From CAJXJP01 sp964022365 (lineage in GTDB: Bacteria; Patescibacteriota; Gracilibacteria; BD1-5; UBA6164), in contig CAXHZN010000001.1 in the NCBI GenBank assembly GCA_964022365.1, positions 62,001 through 126,000 on the forward strand: a DNA stretch of 64,000 nucleotides, given 5' to 3'. The notes under the pieces were generated by a model. The model saw only the letters and a list, made by a program, of their open reading frames with translations. It ran no database searches and had not been told where the DNA came from. This document shows positions 29,537-41,697 of the stretch, piece by piece; within the stretch, counting starts at the first letter, position 1, and every line of letters starts with the position of its first letter. The translations under genes and the position numbers were made by a program.

Positions 29537-32500
29537 TTAGTTATCATCTAAACCATCTAACTCTAATGTAAAAATTTCACTTTTTAATCATCATTTATCT
29601 TGGAATTTTAGTTTCATAAGATCTGGATATCAAGCAGTTCTATCTATTCTTTCCACTCTGAGTTTTGTTCATACATATGTGTACGCATATATGCTAGTAT
29701 CTAACTCTACATCTACTATTTCCAATTCTGAAATAATAGTCGAGTCATCTTCTACAACATTAACAACATCTAGTTCCACAAAGTTTTGACCAATTCCGGC
29801 TTCTAAACTGACAAAAGTTTTTAATAATTCTGGTGCCCTATTTGTATTTTCTACTACTATACTTTGAATAACTTCATTTTTTCCATTAATACTGATAGTA
29901 ACATTTTGATACGTACCCGCAGTATCATAATCTGGCGTACCAGTCATAGAATATTCTCCATTTCCTAGATCACTAAAACTCATCCAATCTGGTTTATTTA
30001 CAATCGATACCGTATTTACTACATTATCAACATCTTTAAGAGTAAATGTGTGAGAATATGAATCTCATTCTTTTGCTGTAGTTGGGAAGTTTCCGTCTAC
30101 TAACTCATAATTATCTATAATTGAATTCACATCTAGTGTCATTTTTTTAGTTACTGTAGCAACTCCATCGAATGCACTAAATTCAATAGAATCTGCTCAA
30201 TGATAATTTTCATCTGGAGTATAGCTATATTCTCATGTTGATGAATTTAGATTTATATCACCATGTGCAGGTTGCATACTCACTGAATATGTAAGTGTGT
30301 CATTATCTTCATCAGTTGCTGTTACGACACCATTATATGGAGTATCTTCATCCGTTGAGAATGAAGCACTTGAAGTAATAACTGGAGCTCTATTTGTTTC
30401 TTCTACTGTTAAATGAAATCATGCAGTTGTAGTTGTATCTCCACTTGGTTCAGTTGCCTCAACAGCAAAATTCCTATATGTATCTGCATCTTCATATCAT
30501 GGTGCAAATGTAACGGTTGCACTTCCATCTTTATGATCTACTAATGTAGCAAAATCTGGTGCATTACCAAGTCATAATTTCAATTCTAGAGTTATAGCAT
30601 CTCCATTAGGATCATCATAGTTAAATGTAAAACTTTCCGTTTCTCACTCTGCTATCGATGTGATTGGATTAAAATTTGAGAACACTACATTTTCATTTAC
30701 ACTATTTTTAAATGTAATTAAAAAATCTTTTTCTGCTGATTCTCAAGCTAAATCAACGGCTTTAACAACTACATTTTTAAGAGTATCTTGAGTAACTCAT
30801 GGGTTTATAACTGTTAGAATATTCCCATTAATACTATAATCTGAATTATCTAATCCTGACTCTACAGAAAATCATAGTACTTCATTATCTACATCAAAAA
30901 TATGATTATCTAAATTTATTTCTAGAGATTCTCATTCATCTACTCAAAATGTTGATGATAAATCTTTTGCTTCTGGTGCATCGTTTATTGCATTTACAGT
31001 AACTGTTACAACTTGATTTGCTGATTTCATACCATCACTTACTTGATATTCAAAAGTGTCTGTACCATTGAAATTTTCATTTGGTATATATGTAAATGTA
31101 CCATCTGAATTAATAGTTACTGTTGCATTTTCTGCTTGTTGAACACGAGAAAAAGTCAAATCTTCACTATCTACATCAGTTGCTGTTAATTGTCCATTAA
31201 AAGCAGAATCTTCATTTGTTGTAAAACTATCAAATGTTGCCACTGGTGCATCAAGATAGTTTAATATTTCAATAGCAATTTCACCAGTTGATTTTAAACC
31301 ATTATTGTCAGTAATTTCATATTTTGCAACATCATCACCAAAATAATCCTTTTCTGGTTTATATCTGAGTGTATTTTCTCAAGTTACCCAAACTTCACCG
31401 TGTTGAGCTGAAAATGAAGTAAATGTATGAGACGTAGAATCAACATATGTAATATCAACTGGTAAATTGACAAATTCTGCATCCTCAACAGTAGTTACAC
31501 TTGTATTTTTAACAATTGGAGCATCGTTGATTGCCTCAACTGTAACAGTTACAACTTGTGTATCTGTTAATTCTCCATCGCTTACTTCGTATTCAAATGT
31601 ATCTGTTCCGTTGAAATTTGCATTTGGTACATACGTAAATGTTCCATCTGAATTTACATTTACTGTTCCATTTGTAGCTGTTGTTTTAACTCAATAATTT
31701 AAAATATCTCAATCTATATCTGTTGCTGTTAATTGACCAGAAAAAGTTGTATCTTCATTCGTCGTAAAACTATCAAATGTTGCTACTGGGGCATCATTTA
31801 CGTTTCAGATATTTACTGTTACAACTCAACTATCTGTGAGTTCCCCATCATTTACTTCATACGTGATTGTGTCTGGACCAGTTACTCATGGCTTTGGTGT
31901 ATAGCTAAGAGTATTATCTGGATTAATACTTACTGTACCATTTTGAGATACTACATTTTGAAGTGTTAAAGCATCTCCATCTACATCTGATATATTGAGA
32001 GTAATTGTATTATTTGATGAATTTTCTAATACATTCGCTGATGAATCAATGGCTACCGGTGCATCGTTGACTCCATCAACTGTAACAGTTACAACTTGTG
32101 TATCTGTTAATTCTCCATCGCTTACTTCGTATTCAAATGTATCTGTTCCGTTGAAATTTGCATTTGGTACATACGTAAATGTTCCATCTGAATTTACATT
32201 TACTGTTCCATTTGTAGCTGTTGTTTTAACTCAATAATTTAAAATATCTCAATCTATATCTGTTGCTGTTAATTGACCAGAAAAAGTTGTATCTTCATTC
32301 GTCGTAAAACTATCAAATGTTGCTACTGGGGCATCATTTACGTTTCAGATATTTACTGTTACAACTCAACTATCTGTGAGTTCCCCATCATTTACTTCAT
32401 ACGTGATTGTGTCTGGACCAGTTACTCATGGCTTTGGTGTATAGCTAAGAGTATTATCTGGATTAATACTTACTGTACCATTTTGAGATACTACATTTTG

Positions 32501-35500
32501 AAGTGTTAAAGCATCTCCATCTACATCTGATATATTGAGAGTAATTGTATTATTTGATGAATTTTCTAATACATTCGCTGATGAATTTTCAGCTACTGGA
32601 GCATCGTTGATATTTTTAATAACAATTGTAATTTCTTTTTGTATGTCAAAATCTTCATCACTTACTTGAAGTGTAATTTTATCATCTCATGTAAGATCTT
32701 TTAATCATGTTACTTGTAATCATTCAGACGTAAATCCAGTATCTACTTTTTCTCCATTTATAAGTACTTGGAAGTTTAATTCTTCTAAAGGTGTATCTAT
32801 ATCTACTGCAATATCTTTCTTAGCAATAATTATTGTTCCTTCTTCATCTAAATTAATATTTTCTAGAATGATTTCTGGTGCATCGTTTACGGCAATTACA
32901 TTTCAACTTACCGTTGTAACATTTCATTCTACTCCATTAGAAATTGGAGTATATTCAAATGAAATCGGACCAAAATAATTTGCATCTGGAGTTACTTTTA
33001 TTTTATTATCAACGATTTCTAGGCTTGCATTTTGAGCATTTGAAATCGAAGAAATTGTAATATTATCTCAATCTAGATCTATATCATTTTTTAATACATC
33101 TACTAATTGAGAAACTCCTTCTTGCATTTCAAATGTATCTGCCACTCAAACTGGTGCATCATTTACACTATTTTTAAATGTAATTGAAAAATCTTTTTCT
33201 ACTGATTCTCATTCTAAATCAACGGCAGTTATTTTAAATTCATGTAATACATCTGAATTTACTCATGGATTTGAAATCGTTAGAATATTATTTTCTAAAG
33301 AAAAACTATTTGAATCTAATCATTCAGGTAATACAAATGATAAAATATCATCTATATCAATATCATAAAAATGTTTTGATAAATCGATTTTTACAACTTC
33401 TGTTTCATTGAGTGAAAATTCTGAATTTTCATCAGTTATTTTTGGAGCATCATTTTTTGCGATAATAGTTCCTGAAATATTTTTCGTATCAGTAAAATCT
33501 CATTGAGTCACTGTTAATTTAATAGAGAAATCTCCATTTTCATTATCAGCTGGAATAACTTCTAGATCTCCATTTGCAAGAAATTGAACTGTAGTTTTTG
33601 TATCTAAAGATTCTACTAAAAGATTTACATCTTCTAAATTTGTATCAATATCAGAAATAATTTGATCACGAGAAATAATTACTTTTCCATCTTCATTAAG
33701 ATCAAAATCTTCTAGAATTATTTCTGGATTATCATCAACATTTTTTATATTCACTGTTGCTGTGGCTGCATTTGATAATTGCCCTTTTTCATCAGCTACT
33801 TGTACATCAAAAATTTGTTCACCTGAAACTTCATCCTTTGGAGTAAATACCATAGATGACTCTCAAAAACTTAAAGTTCATAAACCGAGCTGAACATCCG
33901 GAGTATTTGCTCCTTGAAAATCTACACCAGCAATTTTTGCAAGTGTAAGTTTGTCTTTTGGAGTTTCTTTATCATTTGCTCATGCTAAAATTTCTGAATA
34001 TGAAATTTCTTTCGAAACATCTTCTAAAGTACCAAAAGTTATATTTGATAGAGTCGGTGCTTGATTTAAAGTTGCCTTTAAAACATCAAGATCAATTTGA
34101 CCTCAATTATTTAACAGTTCTAAAATATTATTTTGATTATATGTATCGATATTATTTGCTAAAAATTCTAAGGCTTCTAGTGTCATTTGACCTCAAATAT
34201 ACCCAAGTGAAATAATTTCAGGCAAAATATTTCCTGTAAAAATATGACTTACTAAATTACTAGAAATAGTATTTTTATAATAATTATCTTTGATGAAATT
34301 TACATCACTCGTTGTATATAAACTACTCATTTGATCTACAAAAGTATCTCACGCGTCTGATGAAAGTCCTTTAATATCTGAAGATTTTTCTGCTGTTAAA
34401 GTAATGTTTGTTGAACCTTGAGTTGTTTTGATATCAAGAGGATAAATATTTCCATTTGTTAATGCTAGAGCAAGTCTAAATTCTTTCCCTGCTAGAGAAT
34501 CAAAAGCACCTGAATTTATTCCTTTGAAAATAAGTTGAGAATCTTTTACTTCGATTAAATCAGATACAGATTCAATATTTGAAATAAAGCTCCCTGTTGT
34601 ACTTAATGCACCTAAGTAAATAACATAATCATGCGCATTTTCAACTGTTTCACTTTTTCTTAATTCTGCGACACCTTCTTGCATAAAATAATCTCAAAGG
34701 TGAGTTGTGTATTTTGCAAATCTATTCAGTGGTCCATTAAATTGTTCAGCTGGTGCATAATCTTGCTCTATTACATCTCTGATATCTTTTGTCCTTGGAG
34801 TATTTCCAAAAGTTCCTGAAATACCAAATCCAATAGAATCATCTTTAATCCCATTTATATCTTGTTTTTCATATGAAATATATGGATATAATCCATTTCT
34901 TGCTAACCAAGTATCTTGGAAATCAAATGAAAGTTTTGTTTTAAAATTTTCATTAAATTCACTATGTGAATAATTTACATCTGTATTTATTCTCATGTCT
35001 TGATTTCAAACGGCAAAAACATTTGTTGTATATTCTCATCCTATTGAAAATCTTACATTTGATAGATTTTCTTCTTCGAGGTCATATAATGCTTTTAATT
35101 GAGTCATTTCATATCAGATAGAACCTTTGAATGTGAAATTATTATTTACTCTATATTCATATGCAGCTTCAATAGTTTGAGTATTATAACCAGTTGCAGC
35201 TACTTGAATTTTTTCTGTAATAATAATATCTTTGTTTTCAGGATTATATCTTGCATTGATTCTATCATCAAATAAAACATTATCAGCTGATGAATTATAA
35301 TAATTCAGAGAAATTAAATTTGGTCCAGAAACATATGAAAGACCAAAACCAATTGTTTTTTGTGTCATTTCATAGATTTCTTTTAATTCTCCAAAACTTA
35401 AATCTGAAATATGATTTGCATCTAAAAATTCGTCATAATTATATTCTAAACCTGACATTTTTAGAGAAGAATAAATCGCAGTTAAATACATATTTGCTTG

Positions 35501-36541
35501 CAATTTGAGTGCTGATTTAATAAGAAAAAGTTGTTCTTCTCATCTTTTAGACGCTTCAAGAGAATATGCAAAATCATCTCAAAAGATTTGACCAAGAGTT
35601 GCATTATAACCAATCGTATCATCACTATAAGTTGCTCAAATATTTATAATTGCTTCTTCACCAAAAATTTCTGGAGTTTTTGCACGTAGATTTACTTGTG
35701 TTGATTCTCATCCAGAAAGTGAAGCTGAATATTTTCCATCATCACTGGTAAATCTTGTCCCAACTGAAGCACCGCTTTCATCAGCTCAAATAGTTCCAGA
35801 AATATTTTTATCAAATTTATGTTCTACTCAAACAATATTTTTATCTCACGCTTTTGCAATTAATTTAGAATTTTCTGAGAATTTATATTCTCATCCAACT
35901 GTATTGTTATTTTCGCCAGCTGAAGCTGATAATTTTGTATTTTCTGAAAAATCATAATCAGCTGAAACACTTGAATCAGTAGCTCTTACTTGAGTAGATT
36001 TATAACTAAAACTCGCACTTGAGCTATCTGATGAAACATTCGCTGAATTTAATTTAAAATCACTTTCTGCTGAAATATCATCTATAGATTTTTTTGCACG
36101 AATAAAACTTGCTGCATCAGATTGTGCAACATGTTTTTTAACGATTACTTTTTTATCTTTTCATACTTCGAAAATAGTTCTCAAACCATTTTTTTGCTCT
36201 ACAGCAAAACGAAGTATATTTGTAAAATTTGGTGATGATTCGATAGAAATTTTACCATTTTTTATTTCTATTTTATCATTCATATGTCTGAAGTTTGATC
36301 CAACCACATTTTGTAAATCTGAAGTATCCATAGAAAATGAAATCCCAGTTTCAAATGAGTTTTGATAGTTTATTTCTTGAGTATTATTTTTTGCATATAC
36401 TCAACTCGAAGTTGCCATCATACCAGCAAATATTGCTGATTTTACTCATGAAACTAATTTTGAACTTTTTGTTTTTGTATTTTTTCCTCCTTTTTTTTCT
36501 ATTTCATTTGATTTACCAAATGCATTAAACCATTTTGACAT
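29537..36541 (-). CDS. giant adhesin with beta-rich N-terminus and tandem cadherin/Tandem-95 repeats
   Basis: 2334 residues. Residues 1-55 include a basic start, a hydrophobic segment and a VYA signal-peptidase-like site. Residues about 60-780 are rich in alternating beta-strand sequence (for example GVEHKFDKNISGTIGADES and NTDVNYSHSEFNENFKTKLS), resembling a beta-barrel or beta-helix. From about residue 890 to the end come about 14 Ig/cadherin-like repeats with NDAPVA..EDT..G.L.ATD.DGD, FTYVPNANFNGTDTFEYEVSDG and VTVTV motifs (VCBS/Tandem-95 type). Predicted to sit on the cell surface and mediate attachment. It is the largest gene here and probably monocistronic. Confidence 0.8.
31536..32586. 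repeat. exact 540-bp tandem duplication in the adhesin gene
   Basis: 31536-32046 and 32076-32586 are identical base for base over 511 positions. The period is 540 bp, or 180 codons, which equals two adhesin domains. Identity extends to synonymous positions, so the duplication or conversion is recent. Confidence 0.95.
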
Positions 36542-36717
36542 ACTTTATTAAAATAAAAAATAAACGTAAACATATCTATTATGACATTTATAAAATAAAT
36601 GTCAATTCTTTTTCAATGTTTCATAAAAACATTGTTTGAATATACGAACTTTTGCTTACACATCAATACCTTTTTAACATATTTTTTGTATTAAATTTGT
36701 ATACAAAAAGTAAGAAA

Positions 36718-36838
36718 GCATGTAATTTATAGTATTACATGCTCGCAAAACGGTAAAAAGTTTCCTCCTTTTATTTGTATTGCAAAATCAGTATACTCGC
36801 GTGATATTAAATGGACATTAAATTTTTGAACTTTTTTT
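36718..36838 (-). ncRNA. noncoding module B: repeat element, GGAGGAAAC box, hairpin
   Basis: The gap 36542-37035 has no gene. On the minus strand this module has a 56-bp element (36782-36837, containing ATATCACGCGAGTATACT), then AAAAGGAGGAAAC (36760-36772), then the perfect hairpin GCATGTAAT/ATTACATGC (36718-36742) and a U-rich tail. No open frame of useful length follows the GGAGG box. Looks like a short transcription unit. Confidence 0.45.
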
Positions 36839-36886
36839 TAAAAACTATTTTATTAAAAATAAATAATTTTAAATGCATTAAAAAAA

Positions 36887-37003
36887 CGAATAAACTATCG
36901 TTTATTCGCTCCTGCAATATAAAAAAGCCTTCCTAAATAATTATATCGCAAAACTAGTATACTCGCGTGATATTAAATGGACATTAAATTTTTGAACTTT
37001 TTT
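36887..37003 (-). ncRNA. noncoding module A: repeat element, AGGAAGG/GCAGGAG boxes, terminator
   Basis: The same 56-bp element occurs again at 36948-37003 with two changes, 166 bases from module B. It is followed on the minus strand by TTAGGAAGGC and GCAGGAG, and ends in the hairpin CGAATAAACGATAGTTTATT (36887-36908, with the closing CG) plus seven T. The duplicated architecture suggests two small RNAs from a duplicated promoter element. Confidence 0.45.
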
Positions 37004-37035
37004 AGACTTTTTTTATAACTTTTAGAAAAGTTTTT

Positions 37036-37509
37036 CTATAATTTTATAAAATGATATTTATTTCAAATATTTTCAATAAATTGTACTACTTCAGGGACTC
37101 AAATAACTGTTGTATTATCATTTCTCCCCGGATGAATTCAAATTTCTTGGTCTTTCAAAACTTCATCAAAAATCACTTGAACATCATTTTGCTCATTATG
37201 AATCAAGCTCAACGGACTTACATGTCACGGAGTAACTCAAATTTTTTGATTCATCAACTCCTCATCTACGAAACTCACTTTTGATTCTCAGAAATATTTA
37301 CGAATAATATTACTATCGAGTCTTTTTTCATCTTGTAGCACGACCATATAAAAATTATTTTTTTTCTTATTTTTCAATAATAAATTTTTTACTCTCACTC
37401 CAGGTACATCAACTCATTTTGCTTGATCGCAGGTAAACGTTGGTTCGTGTTCAAAATTTTGATATTTTATTTCTAAATTATCTAATAATTGAAATATTTT
37501 TTCTTTCAT
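37036..37509 (-). CDS. YbaK/ProX-type prolyl-tRNA editing protein
   Basis: 157 residues, stop TAG. The YbaK domain deacylates mischarged tRNA-Pro in trans. Seen: HEPTFTCDQAKGVDVPGVRVKNLLLKNKK with the key Lys (KNLLLK), YMVVLQDEKRLDS, IGVTPGHVSPLSLI with the conserved G-x-V-S-P loop, and GIHPGRNDNTTV. This matches the stand-alone PrdX/ProX group. The 5' region upstream (37510-37870) contains a palindromic repeat and a structured RNA candidate, so expression may be regulated through its leader. Confidence 0.9.
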
Positions 37510-37540
37510 ATTTTTTATTTTATTATGTTTTTTATGAGAT

Positions 37541-37870
37541 TCCCTCTACCCTACGGAAATCTCCCCTCTATCAAAGTTGAGACAGATTTTATATATATTT
37601 TTGATTATATAAAAAAACATAAAAAAAGAAAGTAAGTCTCCTACAACTCACTCCCTCCCGCTGTAAAGGTTTCCTCCTTTTGTCACCCTTAGCTTAGATA
37701 TAATAATCAAGTTACCTTAAATAAACCTTAGCCTAACCTTTTTAGGGGAATTTCCAATTTTTTGGCAACATAAAAGGCCGTTGAATATGATCTTCAAGCG
37801 ACCTCTTATGAAATACAAAACATTGCCTTTACACTTGGCACGATGAGTATAGCAAAATAGTCTTAAGAAA
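37541..37870 (-). ncRNA. candidate structured RNA or leader upstream of the ProX-like gene
   Basis: No gene is visible between 37510 and 37948. Minus-strand features in order: a TATACT box near 37850, a long hairpin at 37769-37810 (CATAAGAGGTCG against CGGCCTTTTATG with an inner UUGAA/UUCAA), CCAAAAAATTGG, CCTAAAAAGGTTAGG, AAAAGGAGGAAAC (37669-37681), AGCGGGAGGGAGTGAG, then a U-rich end near 37620. A degenerate palindromic repeat lies at 37547-37585. I could not match it to tmRNA, RNase P, SRP or a known riboswitch. Confidence 0.4.
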
Positions 37871-37877
37871 AACTTAA

Positions 37878-37913
37878 GAAAAAACCAAAGAAATAAATTT
37901 CTTTGGTTTTTTT
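37878..37913. terminator. terminator after the 37949-39835 gene
   Basis: AAAAAACCAAAGAAAT and ATTTCTTTGGTTTTTT stem. Confidence 0.8.
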
Positions 37914-37948
37914 ATATTTTTTGTTTTAATGTAGGTGTTTTTTAGGGA

Positions 37949-39835
37949 TTATTTTTCTTGAGAATTTGTAGATTTTAAGTTTTGATCGATTAAATTTATT
38001 GGATTTCATCCAACTAATCAAATACTATTTGCTACATATCATTTCAGTTCTTCTCTAGTCATCGTTTCTTGAGAATCTTGAGACGTTTTAAATTGCATAT
38101 CTCATGATTCAGAATATGAACTTATAACAGCAGGAATATCTTCATTTCAACTAATCATTTTGTTCATTAATTGGATTAATACATTTCTTGTATTTGGATC
38201 ATTTGGTCATCCATCTCCTAAAGTTGGATTAAAATCTCCTGTGAAATCCATCGTATTTAAATCCAAACCAGTAATAATATTATTTCCAACTACAACAGGG
38301 TTTGATTCTGAAATTTTACTAAAAACATTATTTACAATTCCTTGAGGAATCAAGTTAAATCAGATTTGATTAATAAGATTTAATACATCTACAACTTTTT
38401 CATCGTTTTCTTTTAATTTTAATTGATATAATCTTGATTGTTCTTCAAATTTATTTACAACACTTAAAATTTTATTTTGTATTTCTTCAAATTTTGATTG
38501 TATTTCATTCAACTTAGTTTCTTGAAGTAATATTTCTTGTTCTAATTCACTTTTATTAATATTTTCAAGACCTAAATCTGCAAAATCATTTGAACTATCT
38601 AAATGATTTAATTTAGTTTTCAAATCTTCTAATTCCGAAAAAACATTATTTCATATTTCTTGTAAATTACCAGATTCTTTTACTAATTTAGAAAGTGAAA
38701 CTTGATAATCTGCAATATCAAGTCATTTTGGTAGATTTGATTTAAGTTCAAAATTATTTACAACCAAAGATTTATCAAAACTTCCATCAGAATTTCTCGT
38801 AACTTTTTGAATTCAAGCTGTGGTTACATTTCCGGATTTTTCTCCAGAATACCCATATAATAAAAGATTTTTATTCACATCTTTTGATAAAATTTCTTGA
38901 ACTATTACATCTGTATCTTTATTTGGGTTTCTGTCATTTAAATTTAAAACAAAATTTACTAAATCAGGTGAATCTCTATTAATAGTTTTTACTTGATTTT
39001 CAATATCTTTTTTAAATTCAGTTACTTTTATTTCTTTTTCTTCTTCTGAAAGTGAATTATCTAAAGTATTTTTATAAGCTTCTACTAATTTATCTGTGTT
39101 AGATAAAATAATAAATTTCCTCAATAATTCTTCTCTTCATTCTGCTTCATTTGGATATTTTGCTAATTCAGCTTTTCACTCATCAGTTTGCAAAAATTTA
39201 TCTAATTGAATTTGTGCTTGATTTTTTAATGTTTCAAAATGTTCATTTGTATCTAAAGAATATTTTTCAGCGACTTCATTAGTTGATAAAATCACTTCTG
39301 AATGCTTTTCTTTAACTTCTGATTTATCTATAATTTGCTCTGAAATTTCTTTATTTCAATATCAAAAATCAGTATTTTTCTCTAAAATTTCTTCTTTAAC
39401 TTCTGATTTATCTGTATTTTGCTCTGAAATTTCTTCTTTAACTTCTGATTTATCTGTATTTTTTTCTGAAATTTCTTCTTTAATTTCTGATTTATCTGTA
39501 TTTTTATTTTTAGAATAAAAAGTAATATATCTCTCCTCTACTTTATTTATAAATATTTGAATATTATTTACATAATCTCATACAGGTCAAAATTCATGAA
39601 TAATTAATTCTAAAGAAGTATTTCATAGCTCTGTTGGATCATTATTAAGTTCCTCTAACATTTTAGAAATATCTATATCAGGATTATTATTTTGATATTC
39701 ATGTAATGCAGATTTAAATTCTGTGTACTCTAAAAACTCCTCTTCTAAAAGAGGAGTCATAAGTTGTTGTAATTTTTTTTCTCATTGATTTATTTTATTT
39801 TCAACTCAATCTGAGACTTCAAAACTTTCTAGCAT
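37949..39835 (-). CDS. coiled-coil protein with tandem NTDKSEVKEEISE repeats
   Basis: 628 residues, not recognised. Residues about 115-180 contain four copies of a 13-residue repeat, NTDKSEVKEEISE, with small changes. Residues about 405-490 form a clear coiled coil (LETKLNEIQSKFEEIQNKILS-like heptads). No signal peptide or membrane helix is seen, so it is probably cytoplasmic. It lies in a group of four minus-strand genes (this one, 39901-41460, 41698-42993, RNase R). High Glu/Lys content and repeats suggest a structural or scaffolding part. Confidence 0.6.
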
Positions 39836-39838
39836 AAT

Positions 39839-39870
39839 AAAAAGAAGCTTATAATTAAACTTCTTTTATT
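39839..39870 (-). terminator. terminator after the 39901-41460 gene
   Basis: AAAAAGAAGCTTATAATTAA and ACTTCTTTTATTTT: AAAAGAAG/CTTCTTTT stem. Confidence 0.65.
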
Positions 39871-39900
39871 TTATCATATTATAGAGTGAATATGCAAATT

Positions 39901-41460
39901 TTAGAGTGATGCAATATAGTCTATTTTATCTTCTGGTAATTTTGATAGATATGGTTGAATATCTTCCACAGCTTTTGTATGCATTTGTTGATATTTTTCA
40001 ACTTTTTGAACCATAGGTTTCATTTCAACTAACATATTTATACCTTTATACACATCTGTGAGCATCGCATCACTTCATGTTGTTTCATATGCTTGAATAC
40101 CTGATATAATAGTAACCACTAAAAATTCTAATCTATCTGACATTTTTTTATCCAATTGCGCTATACTCGAATCTAATTCTTGTCATTCTGCTATTAATTT
40201 TTTTCTTTCAGCATCTAACTCTTGTCATTGTTCTCTTAATTTTGCTATACTCGAATCTAACTCTTGTCATTGTTCTCTTAATTGCGCTATACTCGAATCT
40301 AACTCTTGTCATTGTTCTCTTAATTGTGTTATACTCGAATCTAACTCTTGTCATTGTTCTCTTAATTGTGCTATACTAGAATCTAGCTCTTGTCATTTGA
40401 CTACCTCAGCGTACTGTTCTTGTTCTTCTTGTGCTTCTTTATTCATTGCTACCAGAAAATTATTTGCAATTTTATCAAACTTTTCAGCATATTTTTTTGA
40501 TATATTTGTATCTGTTCCAAACTCAGCTAAGTTATGTTTCAAATCTCCATATGAAATTTTATTCCAAGAATTTGTTTGTCCTGTTAAGATAAGATAATTT
40601 GAAAATGAATCTAATAAATTTATATTATTTTCCCATTTATTTCTGATTTGACCTCTTCATTCTATAAATGCAATACCAAATGATGCATTTAATAATCTTG
40701 CATAAGTTTCTTTTGAATCTACAACTAATTTTTCTTTTCATTCATTGAAAAGTGAGATTGCTGTATCGAGCTCTGCTCATAAAACTTTTTGTGCTTTTTC
40801 ATTTTTATTAATTCTTGCACTACTATCTGTAACATCAAACATTTTTATATATCTATCTCCAGATTTTTCTCTTTCTTTTTTATAACCATCAAGTAATTTA
40901 GCAGATTTTTCATTATCACTCGCCTCTTGAGATAATAAAACTCATGTATTTGGATTTGTTCTCCAAGTATCAAAATCTGATGACTCAAATAATATAGAAA
41001 TTACTTGTGCAAGGTTTTCTCTTGATAATTTTTGTAACTTTGTTAATGCTTCAAAATCCTTCTCTTCTAATAAAAACCCATCGTTAATTAATTGTGATAA
41101 ATCTTTTTTATTTTCCAAAGGTTTCATTGTAACTATATCTGTTACAAATCATTGAGGTAATTCTCATCTCTTTATAAGTTCTAATGCTTGCGCACTGAGA
41201 GTTTGAATATCTGATAATACTTCATTGTAGTGAGGATTTTCAGAAACATATGCTGAAACTTCATTTTGAGTAGGCATTTGTAATCCTGCTTTTTCACATT
41301 CTAAAGCAAATCTTGTTTTATCACAAACCGTATTTTTTACTACTTCTATTTTTTGAGAAGAATTTTCTTTTGATTCTGGTGATGTATTATTACTATCTGC
41401 AAGAGCTGGAGCTGTTGATAAACCTACCGTTAAAGCTGCTGATGCTAATAAATTTTTCAT
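39901..41460 (-). CDS. secreted protein with 14-residue coiled-coil repeats
   Basis: 519 residues. The start MKNLLASAALTVGLSTAPALA is a textbook signal peptide, so the protein is exported. Residues about 350-430 contain five or six copies of GQELDSSIAQLREQ (14 residues, two heptads), in which the Gly is TGA each time. The 42-bp DNA period is nearly exact. Two Cys lie near the mature N-terminus. No enzymatic motif is seen. It may form an extended coiled-coil on the cell surface. Followed by its own terminator. Confidence 0.65.
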
Positions 41461-41581
41461 AATATAATATTTAAAAAAATATTTTTAAACGTATTTGTAA
41501 AAAATACAAATATAACCAACTAAAATTATATTGATAATATTTCGCAAGTCAAATAGTTTTACATACCGAAGTTGGCACAAG

Positions 41582-41616
41582 AAAAAGACATTTGAATTAA
41601 TTCAAATGTCTTTTTA
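41582..41616 (-). terminator. terminator after the transglycosylase-like gene
   Basis: AAAAAGACATTTGAATT and AATTCAAATGTCTTTTT perfect stem. Confidence 0.85.
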
Positions 41617-41697
41617 GTTTTTCACAATAAAATAGCTGAAAATTGTATAGCTTTTTTATACAGAAATATTATTTTTAAAAAATATTTCTGTCTGATT

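Noticed and set aside
31467..32509. Two pairs of identical open frames on the plus strand
   Set aside because: They are antisense shadows of the exact tandem duplication in the minus-strand adhesin gene; the adhesin frame is continuous over 2335 codons.
36782..37003. CRISPR array
   Set aside because: Only two copies of a 56-bp element, spaced 166 bases apart, each tied to its own hairpin, and no cas genes nearby.
37541..37870. tmRNA, RNase P RNA or SRP RNA
   Set aside because: No tRNA-like ends or tag frame, no RNase P conserved core, and no SRP GGAA-type apical loop could be found.
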